NCBI RefSeq assembly: GCF_034044635.1
Contig: NZ_JAXCLX010000001.1
Span: 620,001-684,000 of the forward strand
Source: Dongia rigui
GTDB taxonomy: Bacteria; Pseudomonadota; Alphaproteobacteria; Dongiales; Dongiaceae
Direction: 5' to 3'
DNA length: 64,000 nt
The notes beneath the pieces are model-generated. The model was not told where the DNA came from. It searched no databases and worked only from the letters and a program-made list of their open reading frames with translations. Shown here in pieces: positions 47,177 through 56,286 of this stretch. The position numbers were made by a program, and so were the translations under genes. Numbering within the stretch: the stretch's first letter is position 1; every line of letters starts with the position of its first letter.

Positions 47177-47955
47177 TGGAAGTCCTTCGTATCGAGGCCG
47201 TACTTGGCCAGGATCTTCCGGTAGGTGCCATCACTGCGCAATGATTTGACCGCGCGGTCGAATACCGGCAGCAACGGCTGGTAGGGCGATGTGTCGGCGA
47301 TGCACAGATAATAGTGCAGATCGCCGACGGCGACCGGCAACGTGGTCAGGTTCTGCGCGAATTCCGGCAAGTGCAGGAAATAGTTTCGGGAGGCCATGGT
47401 AATGACCGACAGGTCGCCGCGCCCCCGGGCGAGACCGCGCAGGGACGAATCGAAATCCGACGCATAGAAGACGTCGAAGCCGGCCAGATATTGCTTGGCC
47501 CAGCCATTGCCCCGATAGCTTATCACCTTATAGGACTTCAGGGCCTCGAGGCTGCGCGCGGCTTCGAAGATCGGCCGACGCGGATCGTCCTTGCGGATGA
47601 TCGACTGCAGCGGCACGTGGAGAGCGGGAACGCTCCCGCAGGCCGTGAAATCAAGACGCGCCTTTGTCGCCACGCTCACGAACCCGTCGGCTTCACCATG
47701 CATCACCATCTGCTGCGCGCGCGCCCACGGAAAGGTCAGCGTCTCGACCGGCTTGCCAAGGCGCTTGCCGATTGCCTCGCGCACAAGATCTACGAAGAGG
47801 CCGCTCGGCCGGCCATCTTCTTCAAACGACAGCGGTGCCAGATTATCGGCAAAGACGATCCGAAGCGGCGGGTCGGCCTCGGCTGCCGGCGCGGCCGCTA
47901 GCGCCAGGCACGCCGCCAACAGCATCGAGCCAAATCGCCATCGCAAAACAATCAT
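47173..47955 (-). CDS. Periplasmic amino-acid-type binding protein (SBP family 3)
   Basis: A 260-residue exported protein with a signal peptide ([16 protein letters not shown], cleavage after about residue 27) and the SBP_bac_3 fold: [51 protein letters not shown] and the C-terminal [14 protein letters not shown]. No permease or ATPase is adjacent, so it may be an orphan binding or signalling protein. Ligand unknown. Confidence 0.87.
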   Translation of the reverse strand: MIVLRWRFGSMLLAACLALAAAPAAEADPPLRIVFADNLAPLSFEEDGRPSGLFVDLVREAIGKRLGKPVETLTFPWARAQQMVMHGEADGFVSVATKARLDFTACGSVPALHVPLQSIIRKDDPRRPIFEAARSLEALKSYKVISYRGNGWAKQYLAGFDVFYASDFDSSLRGLARGRGDLSVITMASRNYFLHLPEFAQNLTTLPVAVGDLHYYLCIADTSPYQPLLPVFDRAVKSLRSDGTYRKILAKYGLDTKDFH

Positions 47956-48087
47956 TGCTGCCCTGCACGCACATGTTGCATCCGGTCAGGGTCGCATGAA
48001 AAAAGTTGAGAATTCGCCAATAACGGCCAGCCGGCCCTTTGCGATGCAGCGCTCAACCTGCATATTGTAGGAAGACATCTTTATCGG

Positions 48088-49947
48088 ATGGCTGAAGCAG
48101 GGATTTCAGTCCTTGCTGGCAGGAATGGAAGGCCGCACAGCTTGACGCTCATCAATCAGCTCATCTTTCTCGGCGCCCTGCTGGCCATGATCAGCATCCT
48201 GCTCGGCCAGATCTCCTCGCGCCTCGGCGCCCCTTTGCTGCTGGTCTTCCTGGTACTCGGCATGCTGGCGGGCGAGGAAGGACTGCTCGGCATCCAGTTC
48301 GAAAGCTACGAGACCACCTTTGCCGTGGGCTCCATCGCGCTCGCCATCATCCTGTTCGAGGGTGGGCTGCGCACGCCGCGCGACGTCGTGCGGCTGGTGT
48401 TCTGGCCATCATTGACACTGGCCACCGTTGGCGTCCTGCTGACGGCGCTGTGCATGGCCGGCATGGCCGTGCTGGTGATGGGCATGCGGCCGCTGGAAGG
48501 CATCCTCATGGGCGCCATCCTCGCTTCCACCGACGCCGCGGCCGTCTTCATGCTGCTGCACGGGCAGGGTGTGGCGGTCAATGCCCGCGTCGGCGGCACG
48601 CTGGAACTGGAATCCGGCATGAACGATCCGATGGCCGTGTTCCTCACCTTGATGGCCGTCCATGTCCTCCAGGCGGGTACGGCGGTTTCCGGCTGGTATG
48701 TGCTCGGCAGCTTCGGGCTCGAACTGGTGGGCGGCGGCCTCATCGGTGCCGTCGGCGGCTTCGGCCTTAGATGGCTGCTGCAGCGCCTCACCCTTTCGGC
48801 GGGCCTCTATCCGGTGCTGGTGACCGCCGGCGCCTTGCTCATTTTCGGCGGCACCAATGCGGTGCATGCCAGCGGCTTCCTCGCCGTCTATGTGGCGGGG
48901 GTGATGCTGGCTCAGACGCCCTACCGGGCACAGCAAGTGATCACACGCTTCCTCGACGGCCTCGCCTGGCTGGCGCAGATTGCGATGTTCCTGATGCTGG
49001 GCCTGCTGGTGACGCCATCGGCTCTGCTGGCCGACCTCGCCGCGGCGCTGGTGCTTGCCGTCGGGTTGATCCTCATTGCCAGGCCCGGGGCGGTGCTCCT
49101 GTGCCTGCTGCCCTTTCGCTTCACCTGGCACGAGCGCGGCTTCGTCGCCTGGGTGGGCCTGCGCGGCGCGGTGCCGATCTTCCTTGCCTCGATCCCGATC
49201 CTCGCACAGGTCCCCCATGCCCAGGTCTATTTCAATGTCGCCTTCGTGGCGGTGCTGACCTCCCTCATGGTGCAGGGCTGGACGGTGGGACGCGCGGCGC
49301 GCTTCCTCGGTCTTGAAGTGCCCCATGCCGCACCGCATGGTCAGGACCTCGACATCAGCCTCGGCCATGGCGCCAGCCGGGAACTCGCCGGTTATCGCGT
49401 GCAGGAAGGTGCGCGCATCCTCAATTACGATTACGGCGAAATGGACCTGCCGCCGCAGGCCGAAATCATCAGCGTGATCCGCAATTCAGCCCCCATCACG
49501 CTCTTTCGCGAAACGCGGCCGCTGCCCGACGATTACGTCATCGCCATCGCGCCGCCGGCCGAGATCGCCAGCCTCCATCCCTATTTCGCCTATCACGAAG
49601 CGGACGAGCCGGCGGCACCCGCGGGCTTTGGCGAATTCGTCTTCGGCGCCGAGACGCCGGCCAGTGACCTTGCCCTCATCTACGGCCTGCCCATCGGCAC
49701 GGTGGCGAAGGAACTCACCCTTGGCGGCTTCCTCCATGATCGCCTCGGCGACCATGTCGTGGCCGGCGACCGCCTGAAGCTTGGCGAGATCGAACTGGTG
49801 GTGCGCGAGGCGCGGGACGGCCGCATCCTGCGCGTGGGCCTCGAACTTGAGGACACGCAGGCCCATCTCCCGGTCACGCGTACCTTGCGCAAGCTCAAGC
49901 ACCCGATGAAGACCTGGCGCGCCTTTCGCCGCCTGACGGGCATCTAG
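48088..49947 (+). CDS. CPA1-type potassium/proton antiporter (NhaP2/CvrA-like)
   Basis: A 619-residue transporter with about 12-13 membrane helices (to about residue 400), including the ion-binding region GAILASTDAAAVFMLL and LELESGMNDPMAVFLT, then a cytoplasmic TrkA_C domain (ISVIRNSAPITLFRETRPLPDDYVIAIAPPAEI) and a CorC/HlyC-like transporter-associated domain (GLPIGTVAKELTLGGFLHDRLGDHVVAGDRLKLGEIELVVRE). This matches potassium/proton antiporters for K+ export and pH control. The first about 20 residues are poorly conserved, so a later start is possible. Confidence 0.93.
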   Translation: MAEAGISVLAGRNGRPHSLTLINQLIFLGALLAMISILLGQISSRLGAPLLLVFLVLGMLAGEEGLLGIQFESYETTFAVGSIALAIILFEGGLRTPRDVVRLVFWPSLTLATVGVLLTALCMAGMAVLVMGMRPLEGILMGAILASTDAAAVFMLLHGQGVAVNARVGGTLELESGMNDPMAVFLTLMAVHVLQAGTAVSGWYVLGSFGLELVGGGLIGAVGGFGLRWLLQRLTLSAGLYPVLVTAGALLIFGGTNAVHASGFLAVYVAGVMLAQTPYRAQQVITRFLDGLAWLAQIAMFLMLGLLVTPSALLADLAAALVLAVGLILIARPGAVLLCLLPFRFTWHERGFVAWVGLRGAVPIFLASIPILAQVPHAQVYFNVAFVAVLTSLMVQGWTVGRAARFLGLEVPHAAPHGQDLDISLGHGASRELAGYRVQEGARILNYDYGEMDLPPQAEIISVIRNSAPITLFRETRPLPDDYVIAIAPPAEIASLHPYFAYHEADEPAAPAGFGEFVFGAETPASDLALIYGLPIGTVAKELTLGGFLHDRLGDHVVAGDRLKLGEIELVVREARDGRILRVGLELEDTQAHLPVTRTLRKLKHPMKTWRAFRRLTGI

Positions 49948-49989
49948 GGGCAACCGTCGCACCGCCGCCTTGCCGCGCCGGGCGGCTGG

Positions 49990-50892
49990 CTAGCTTTGGG
50001 GTGCGATGCCCTCGGCCCGCACCTGTTCCAGCAGCCAATCCCGGAAGGCGCGGATCTTGCGTTGGTTGCGCCGCTCCTGCGGATAGACCAGCCAGTAATC
50101 GACCGGCTCGCGCGCGACGACGGGCAGCACCTGCACCAGCCGCCCGGCGGCAATCTCGCCACGGAAGAAGGCTGGTGTCAGCAGGGCGACACCCTGCCCC
50201 GCCATCGCCGCGTTGCCGAGGATCTGTTGCGTCGGCGCCATGATGTTGGGGCCGCTGCTGGGTTGAGGATCAGGGATGCCCGCCGTCCTGAACCACAGCC
50301 GCCAGGCATTGTCGGTCCAATCGAGCAGCGGCAAGCGCAGCAGATCGGCCGGGTCGCTGATGGGACCGACGCGCGCCAGAAATTCCGGGCTGGCGAAGAC
50401 CGTCAGTTCCAGCGGCAGCAGGCGGTGCGTGGCAAGGCCCGGCCAGTCGCCGCGGCCGCTGCGGATGCCAAGGTCAAACTCCTCGCGCGCGAAATCCACC
50501 CAGCGCGTCGACATGTCGAGGCGCACGGCGATGTCGGGATGCGCCATCTGGAACGTGCCCAGGCGCGGCACCAGCCAATTGGAGCAGAACGTGCTGACGG
50601 CCGTCAGCGACAGCACATTCTCGTCACTGCTCTTCAGCGCATCGAAGGCGAGCGTCAGGCGCTGGAAGGCTTCAGCGACGGCCGGCGCCAGGCGCTTGCC
50701 GGCTTCGGACAGCACCACCTTGCGCGCCTGGCGCAGGAACAGCGGCGCCCCCACCCGATCCTCCAGCTGCTTCACCTGATAGGAGATCGCGGCCTGGGTG
50801 AGGCCGAGTTCCGCCCCCGCCTGGGTGAAGCTGCCAAGGCGGGCAGCAGCCTCAAAGGCGCGGATAGCCGTCAGGGGAGGCAGCTTGGACAT
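49990..50892 (-). CDS. GcvA-type LysR regulator
   Basis: A 300-residue LysR-family regulator of the GcvA subgroup: KLPPLTAIRAFEAAARLGSFTQAGAELGLTQAAISYQVKQLE at the start (DNA-binding), then LSLTAVSTFCSNWLVPRLGTFQ and DMSTRWVDFAREEFDLGIRSGRGDWPG. The divergent DUF1127 gene is the closest possible target; two direct repeats lie in between. Ligand and regulon unknown. Confidence 0.9.
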   Translation of the reverse strand: MSKLPPLTAIRAFEAAARLGSFTQAGAELGLTQAAISYQVKQLEDRVGAPLFLRQARKVVLSEAGKRLAPAVAEAFQRLTLAFDALKSSDENVLSLTAVSTFCSNWLVPRLGTFQMAHPDIAVRLDMSTRWVDFAREEFDLGIRSGRGDWPGLATHRLLPLELTVFASPEFLARVGPISDPADLLRLPLLDWTDNAWRLWFRTAGIPDPQPSSGPNIMAPTQQILGNAAMAGQGVALLTPAFFRGEIAAGRLVQVLPVVAREPVDYWLVYPQERRNQRKIRAFRDWLLEQVRAEGIAPQS

Positions 50893-50922
50893 GCCTTATC
50901 CATAAAATAGCCTTATGCATTA
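50893..50922. promoter_or_regulatory. Direct repeats next to the GcvA-type regulator start
   Basis: Two copies of GCCTTATSCATWA (50893-50905 and 50910-50922) are spaced by 17 bp immediately upstream of the LysR ATG. The position and spacing suit a self-regulatory or divergent operator. No matching known motif is recalled. Confidence 0.4.
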
Positions 50923-51012
50923 CCCGAGAGGATTAGTTGGTTTTCGCAAGATGTCCAGGCCAAATTATCGGCATGCGAGGTAAATGACCTTGTCCAATTG
51001 ATGGAGATGGCG

Positions 51013-51204
51013 ATGTTTGCGTTGGCCAGAAAGCCCTGGAATACTTCTCTCTGGAGCCGCTTTGCGCGCGTTTTGCGGCGGGCGCACGATACCCAGGCGG
51101 TGGATATCGACCGCCTGTCGGCGCATATGCTGCGCGATGTGGGTGTGCCCCCGCAGGACGCCCGCGACCTGCTGGCGGCCGAACGGTTCCGCTTTCTGAG
51201 CTAG
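51013..51204 (+). CDS. DUF1127 (YjiS-like) small protein
   Basis: A short basic protein (63 residues from ATG 51013) whose C-terminal half DIDRLSAHMLRDVGVPPQDARDLLAAERFRFL is the DUF1127 motif. GGAG six bases upstream selects ATG 51013 over 51001 or 51007. DUF1127 proteins include RNA-binding regulators such as CcaF1 in Rhodobacter; function here is unknown. The stop codon overlaps the convergent peptidase stop in a CTAG. Confidence 0.8.
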   Translation: MFALARKPWNTSLWSRFARVLRRAHDTQAVDIDRLSAHMLRDVGVPPQDARDLLAAERFRFLS

Positions 51205-52232
51205 AACCTGTCGAGGGGCAGCGCCGGCACGCTCACCACCCGTTGCCGTGCCACGTCGAAGCCGGTCATGGTCGTGGCCATGAAAAGCGAATTGAGGATC
51301 GCCTCCTCGGTTGCCTCGATGGCGGCTTCGAAGAGTGGCGAGACCTTGTCGTTCGGCAATTCGCTGATGCTGACAAGGCCGCGCCGCCGCTCCGGCGAAC
51401 GCCGCACCTCAGGCGCGGTCGAGAAAGCCAGCGCGTAGTCGCCGGACCCGTTGCTGAGCGCGGCGCCGGTCCGCGCCAGACCGCCAAAGCAGCGTTCCGC
51501 CAGCCGCCGCAGGTTGCGATCGGAAAGCGGCGCGTTCGTTGCCAGCACAATCATGATCGAACCATCGGGCTCCGCTGCCTCGCCCCGCCATGTGCGGCCG
51601 TCGATACGCAAGGTGCCGCCGTAATTCGACTGCACCAAGACGCCAAGGCAATAGTCGCCAACGACACGAGACGACGTGCCGATGCCCCCCTTATAGCCGA
51701 AGGCGACCGTTCCGGTGCCGGCGCCGACACAGCCTTCCGCCACCGGCCCGGCCGCAGCGGCCTCGATCGCCGCGATCACCTGCTCGCTCGTGGGCAGGCC
51801 GGCGCGAATGTCGTTGATCCGGCCGTCATTGGTCTCGCCGACCACGGCATTCACCGACGTGACACGTTCATTGCCCGGCAAGGCCAGCGTCCAGCGATTG
51901 ACACCCTCGACAGCGCGGCCGACACCCAGCGTGTTGGTAAGGATGATCGGCGTTTCGATCTCGCCCAGTTCCATCACCTGCGTCGCACCGGCCAGCTTGC
52001 CATAGCCGTTCATGACGGCAAGGCCCGCCGGCACCTTGTCTTGATAGAGATTGCCGCCATGGGGCCGGATGGCCGTCGCACCCGTGCGCGTACGTTCCCC
52101 GTCGATGAGCGTCACATGGCCGACAAGAACGCCCGGCACATCGGTGATGGCGTTGAACGGCCCGGTCGGCGCTTGTCCGGGGGCGATGCCAAGGTCGCGG
52201 GCACGGCGGCGAGAGGGAGATGTGTCAGTCAT
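51201..52232 (-). CDS. P1/DmpA-family self-processing aminopeptidase (S58)
   Basis: A 343-residue Ntn-hydrolase-like peptidase. Family motifs: FNAITDVPGVLVGH, YGKLAGATQV, the catalytic-pocket region KGGIGTSSRVVGDYCLGVLVQSNYGG, and DGSIMIVLATNAPL, in which Gly224-Ser225 would be the autoproteolytic site making Ser225 the N-terminal nucleophile. Members cleave D-amino acid or beta-peptide N-termini. It sits 76 bp downstream of an NCS1 permease gene on the same strand, separated by a stem-loop. Substrate unknown. Confidence 0.9.
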   Translation of the reverse strand: MTDTSPSRRRARDLGIAPGQAPTGPFNAITDVPGVLVGHVTLIDGERTRTGATAIRPHGGNLYQDKVPAGLAVMNGYGKLAGATQVMELGEIETPIILTNTLGVGRAVEGVNRWTLALPGNERVTSVNAVVGETNDGRINDIRAGLPTSEQVIAAIEAAAAGPVAEGCVGAGTGTVAFGYKGGIGTSSRVVGDYCLGVLVQSNYGGTLRIDGRTWRGEAAEPDGSIMIVLATNAPLSDRNLRRLAERCFGGLARTGAALSNGSGDYALAFSTAPEVRRSPERRRGLVSISELPNDKVSPLFEAAIEATEEAILNSLFMATTMTGFDVARQRVVSVPALPLDRF

Positions 52233-52261
52233 GCGGGCAGCATCCTAATCGCCGCACCGGT

Positions 52262-52306
52262 GATGGCAAGTGGACAGGAGCGGATCAGCGCTCCTGCCCT
52301 GCCATC
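52262..52306 (-). other. Two-tier stem-loop between permease and peptidase genes
   Basis: An outer stem (GATGGCA with TGCCATC) encloses an inner 8-bp stem (CAGGAGCG with CGCTCCTG, loop GATCAG). It lies between the permease stop and the peptidase start on the minus strand. There is no U-run, so it is more likely an mRNA-processing or attenuation structure than a classical terminator. Confidence 0.6.
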
Positions 52307-52308
52307 GT

Positions 52309-53718
52309 TCAATAGCCGCCCTTGCCGGCCGGCTGCACCACAACCCGTGTCACGATGATGTGGATGAGGCCGGAGACAAACAGCGTCGGCAACGTCGCTG
52401 TCGTATAGTCATAGGGCGCATGGCTCACATAGGTGAGCGGGTTAAGGAGATAGAGATAGGTTCCGCACCCACCCGCCATCGCCAACAGGGCCGCCGGGTT
52501 GAACCCGCTCCAGAAGCGATAGGATGTACCAGGCCCGCCGACAAACATGGCCCGGATATCGATGCGGCGATGGCGGAGGAAGAAATAATCCGCGATTTGG
52601 ATGCCGCAGAGCGGTGCGAAAGCCATGCCGATAAAGGCCAGGAATGACCCGAAATTGGCAAAGAACAGTTCCGGGATGAAAAGCCCCACCAGCACAACCG
52701 GCGCGATGGTGATCAGCAGCAGCTTGGGCCAGGACACCCGGTCGAGGCCCGGAAAATGCCGCAGCCCGATGGCCGAGGCATAGACACCCGCCACCGCTGT
52801 GCCGAGATTGGCGGCGGCAACGAAAAGCAGCGCGATGATGCCATAGACCGGGCCACCGATCGTGCGCATCCATTCCGCCGGGTCGGAGACCTGGAGCACC
52901 AGGATGCCGGCGATGCCGATCAGTGACAGGATCGGCACGGGCGCACCCATACCGATCATCACCGGTACGGCCGCCGTCCGTCCCTTCGGTGCCATGCGCA
53001 CCATGGCCCCGATATAGGGCCACCACGAGAGCAGCGAGACGATGCCGATCTCCACACCGGTCGTATAGTTCCACAGCGCGTCGGGGGCGGCATAGGCTGG
53101 CTTGGCGGCTTCGATATCGTCCCAGCGTTGTGTGACCAGGATATAGAGCATCCAGAAGCCGACGAAGACATGGGCGACCAGGATCTTGGCGATGCGGTCG
53201 AGACCGCCCGACCCTTTCAGCAGGAACAGGAAGACCAGCGCACAGGCGAGGAAGATCGTCCCCGGCACCAGCCAGACCGTGTCGGCATCGGGAATGACGC
53301 CCAGCGCGATCAACAGCTGCGTCGTCGATTTGGCAAAGAAGATCAGCAGCAGGGAATTCCACCCCACAATGGATATCTGCTGGAGTGCCGCCGGTATGAT
53401 CCAGCCGGCCGAGCCGAATTGCGGCTTACAGGAGGCGATGGAATCGACCCCGAAGCGGATGCAGATCGGCACGGCTGCCAGCGCCACGATCAGCATGCCG
53501 ATCATCGAGCCGGCGAAGAGGGCCGCGAAGCCCTGACCGAAGCCCAGGTAATAGCCGGTATATTCGCCGATGATGTAGCACCACGTTGCGGCCGCCGCGG
53601 TCGCCAGCGAAATGCCCAGCTGCCACGGGCCCCAATTGCGCTCGTGCTTCAAGAGCGGCCAGGCGCTCTTGTCGGCCTCGATCTCGATCGTGTTGTGGGG
53701 GAGCGACGTGTCGGTCAT
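52309..53718 (-). CDS. NCS1-family nucleobase/allantoin-type permease
   Basis: A 469-residue transporter with about 12 helices of the NCS1 (purine-cytosine permease) family: WPLLKHERNWGPWQLGISLATAAAATWCYIIG at the start, GVDSIASCKPQFGSAGWIIPAALQQISIVGWNS in helices 3-4, and GIQIADYFFLRHRRIDIRAMF near the C-terminus. Family members carry cytosine, allantoin, hydantoin or thiamin-like substrates. Start ATG 53718 overlaps the stop of the small upstream gene (ATGA). Confidence 0.9.
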   Translation of the reverse strand: MTDTSLPHNTIEIEADKSAWPLLKHERNWGPWQLGISLATAAAATWCYIIGEYTGYYLGFGQGFAALFAGSMIGMLIVALAAVPICIRFGVDSIASCKPQFGSAGWIIPAALQQISIVGWNSLLLIFFAKSTTQLLIALGVIPDADTVWLVPGTIFLACALVFLFLLKGSGGLDRIAKILVAHVFVGFWMLYILVTQRWDDIEAAKPAYAAPDALWNYTTGVEIGIVSLLSWWPYIGAMVRMAPKGRTAAVPVMIGMGAPVPILSLIGIAGILVLQVSDPAEWMRTIGGPVYGIIALLFVAAANLGTAVAGVYASAIGLRHFPGLDRVSWPKLLLITIAPVVLVGLFIPELFFANFGSFLAFIGMAFAPLCGIQIADYFFLRHRRIDIRAMFVGGPGTSYRFWSGFNPAALLAMAGGCGTYLYLLNPLTYVSHAPYDYTTATLPTLFVSGLIHIIVTRVVVQPAGKGGY

Positions 53719-53876
53719 GCTACCCACCCCCAGATCAAGGCGATGACGGGCAGCACGATGCCCAGGATGGCCAACCACAGCCAGCTCGTGGCGTCGAAAT
53801 CCTCGCCCTGGCCCTCGGCAGTTTCGAGCGCACGGATGCGCCGCTCCAATTCAGCCGGAATCTCAGCTTGTGCCAT
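53715..53876 (-). CDS. Small membrane protein coupled to the NCS1 permease
   Basis: A 53-residue protein from ATG 53876: a charged helix (AEIPAELERRIRALE) followed by one transmembrane segment (TSWLWLAILGIVLPVIALIWGW). Its stop overlaps the permease start codon by four bases, so the two are translationally coupled and probably form one complex. No family is known to me. The 90 bp upstream to the dehydrogenase stop contain only a weak GC hairpin. Confidence 0.7.
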   Translation of the reverse strand: MAQAEIPAELERRIRALETAEGQGEDFDATSWLWLAILGIVLPVIALIWGWVA

Positions 53877-53966
53877 GAAACCCCTCCCCGTTGTCGCGCG
53901 CCGGTCCCTTCTCAAGACCTGGTTGACCGGACAGCGGCGCGCGGTCGCCGCCCGGCGCGTCGGCTG

Positions 53967-55475
53967 TCAGGGGCGCTTGAACGCCTCCTCCTTCGCATAG
54001 GGGAACCACCAGAAATCCTGGTTGCTCGCCTGCGGATCGATCATGACGAATTTCGTGTTCTGGAACTGGTTGAGGCCTTCCGGCCCCAGCTGCCGGCCCG
54101 TGCCTGACAATTTGCGCCCGCCGAACGGCAGCGCGTCATTGTCGAGCAGCGGCGCATTGATCCACAGAATGCCGGATTCGATCTCGCTCACCGCGCGGAA
54201 GGCTTCATCCATGTTGAGCGTATAGAGGTTGGCGCCCAGGCCATAGCGTGACCGGTTGGCAAGCGTCAGCGCCTCATCGAAGCTTTTGACGCGGCAGATC
54301 GGCGCCACCGGCCCGAACGGCTCTTCGTTGAGAATCTCCATCTCCGGCGTCACGTCGGTCAGCACGGTCGGCTCGACGAACCAGCCGCGATTGAGCCCGG
54401 CGGGCCGGCCGCCGCCGGCCATCACCTTGGCACCCTGCTGGCGCGCATTGGCCATCAACCCCTCGAAGCGCTCGCGCTGGCGGCGTGTCGCCAGCGGTCC
54501 CATATCGACCTGGTCGAGGCCGTTGCCGATGCGCAGCTTCTTCGCCTCCGCCGCCAGCCTTTCGACGAAGGCATCGTGAATCTCGTCATGCACATAAAAG
54601 CGCTCGGCCGAGGTGCAGACCTGGCCGCAATTGAGATAGGCGGCAAAGGCCGCACCGCGCGCCGCCATCTCCAGCGGCGCCGAGGGCATGATGATCATCG
54701 GGTCGTTGCCGGACGCTTCGATGAGGCATGGCTTGAAACTGTCGGCACAGGTACGCGCCACATGTTGGCCGACGGCAACCGACCCGGTATAGGCCACGGC
54801 GTGCGTGCCGCCGCTGGCGATAAGCCGCTGCCCGACACGCGGACCGCCGGTCACCACCTGCATCAATCCCGGCGGCAGGGTGCGGAACAGTTCCATGAAC
54901 TTCAGCGTCGTCAGGCTGGTCTGCTCATGTGGCTTGACGATGACGGCATTGCCTGCCGCCAGAGCCGCCGCCGCTTCCCAACACAACAACACCAGCGGAT
55001 AGTTGAAGGGCAGGATGATGACCACCGTGCCCAGCGGCTCCTTGACCGCGAAATGGAACTGCCCCGGCACGGTCGTGCCGGCGACGCGACCAGTCTCGTG
55101 CCGCGCCAGTTCGGCGTAATAGTCGATGGCCGTGGCGCACCACGACACCTCATCGACGGCTTCCTTGAACGGCTTGCCTTCCTCCCGCGTCAACGCCTCG
55201 GCATAAAGCGCCTTGTCGCGGCGGATCGTGGCGGCGATGTCATGCAGCGTCACGGCACGGGCCCGCGAATCCTGTCGCCACCAGGTCTTGCGCGCCTTGT
55301 TGGCAAGGTCGATCGCCTGGTCGACTTCGGCATCGGTCGCATCGGCGATGCGCCCCAGCACCTCCTCGGTCGCCGGATCGACGACGTCGAATTGCGTCGT
55401 GGCGCTGCTCGCGATCCAATCGCCGTCCACGTAGAGCTTGCCGGATAGGCGTGCAAAATCATCGAGCGACGTCAT
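53967..55475 (-). CDS. NAD(P)-dependent aldehyde dehydrogenase
   Basis: A 502-residue aldehyde dehydrogenase. Catalytic Cys287 is in LNCGQVCTSAER and the general base Glu253 in CLIEASGNDP (canonical ELGG here reads EASG); the cofactor loop AYTGSVAVG and EEPFGPVAPI are intact. It oxidises an unknown aldehyde to an acid. It heads the minus-strand run dehydrogenase-small protein-NCS1 permease-peptidase, which looks like a catabolic unit for a nitrogenous compound (inference), and is divergent from the XRE-cupin regulator. Confidence 0.93.
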   Translation of the reverse strand: MTSLDDFARLSGKLYVDGDWIASSATTQFDVVDPATEEVLGRIADATDAEVDQAIDLANKARKTWWRQDSRARAVTLHDIAATIRRDKALYAEALTREEGKPFKEAVDEVSWCATAIDYYAELARHETGRVAGTTVPGQFHFAVKEPLGTVVIILPFNYPLVLLCWEAAAALAAGNAVIVKPHEQTSLTTLKFMELFRTLPPGLMQVVTGGPRVGQRLIASGGTHAVAYTGSVAVGQHVARTCADSFKPCLIEASGNDPMIIMPSAPLEMAARGAAFAAYLNCGQVCTSAERFYVHDEIHDAFVERLAAEAKKLRIGNGLDQVDMGPLATRRQRERFEGLMANARQQGAKVMAGGGRPAGLNRGWFVEPTVLTDVTPEMEILNEEPFGPVAPICRVKSFDEALTLANRSRYGLGANLYTLNMDEAFRAVSEIESGILWINAPLLDNDALPFGGRKLSGTGRQLGPEGLNQFQNTKFVMIDPQASNQDFWWFPYAKEEAFKRP

Positions 55476-55529
55476 GCTTCTCCCCTTGCCTCTGCCCGTC
55501 TTGCGTCGCTTTTTGCCGATCGCAAGCGT

Positions 55530-55568
55530 GTTTAATTTTTTTTGAACTATGACATGATAAATTCATCA
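55530..55568. promoter_or_regulatory. Two palindromes between aldehyde dehydrogenase and XRE-cupin genes
   Basis: GTTTAA-N6-TTGAAC (55530-55547) and TGATAAATTCATCA (55555-55568) are near-perfect palindromes in a strongly AT-rich divergent promoter region. Flanking copies of CGCAAGCG occur at 55521-55528 and 55569-55576. They are good candidates for binding by the adjacent XRE-cupin regulator. Confidence 0.5.
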
Positions 55569-55652
55569 CGCAAGCGGATTCCGGAATCTTAAGGTTTCGC
55601 CTCATCGGTCGGCATGCTAGTTAGCCAGCCGGAACTGATTGGAGATTCTGTC

Positions 55653-56285
55653 TTGGCAAAAAAGAGTGCCGGCACGAAGCCAGCGGCGAAACCGGCGCGT
55701 AAATTGCTGCGTGCGTCGAAATCGGAACGTCAGGCATCGGCGCTGGCGGTGGGGGCCCGGCTGAGGTCGGTCCGCGAATTGACCGGTATGTCGCAGCGCG
55801 AGCTGGCCAAGCGCGCCGGCGTCACCAACGCCACCATTTCCCTCATCGAACAGGAAAGCCACGCCCCGTCACTGGCCTCGTTGCATCGCATCCTCAACGC
55901 CATTCCGATTTCGATGGCGGATTTCTTCGCCCTGCCGACGACGCAGGAGAACGTCCTCTTCTACGACAAGGACGACCTTGCCTCGGTCACGCGGGGTGCG
56001 GCACAGCTCAGCGTGCTCGGCAGTGAACGGCGGGACAAGAAGCTGCAATTGTTCTTCGAACGCTATGCCCCTGGCGCCAGCACCGGCGACGAGCTCATCA
56101 CACATGAAGGCGAGACAGCGGCCGTCATCGTCCAGGGCACGGTCGAACTGGAAGTCGACGGCAGGACCCGGCGCATCGAGGCCGGGGGCGGTTTCCAGCT
56201 GCTCGGCAAGCATCCCTATCGGCTGAGCAATGTCGGTCGCACCACGGCCATCGTGGTCTGCGCCTGCACACCCGCTTTGATTTGA
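55653..56285 (+). CDS. XRE-cupin transcriptional regulator (PuuR-like)
   Basis: A regulator of 210 residues from TTG 55653, which has GGAG eight bases upstream; an ATG at 55614 lacks one. After a Lys/Ala-rich leader it has an XRE helix-turn-helix (MSQRELAKRAGVTNATISLIEQESHAPSLASLHRIL) and a C-terminal cupin (HEGETAAVIVQGTVELEVDGRTRRIEAGGGFQLLGKHPYRLSN). Such proteins repress catabolic genes and bind a small ligand in the cupin. The divergent aldehyde dehydrogenase run is the natural target. It converges with the ABC permease gene. Confidence 0.9.
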   Translation: MAKKSAGTKPAAKPARKLLRASKSERQASALAVGARLRSVRELTGMSQRELAKRAGVTNATISLIEQESHAPSLASLHRILNAIPISMADFFALPTTQENVLFYDKDDLASVTRGAAQLSVLGSERRDKKLQLFFERYAPGASTGDELITHEGETAAVIVQGTVELEVDGRTRRIEAGGGFQLLGKHPYRLSNVGRTTAIVVCACTPALI

Positions 56286-56286
56286 C

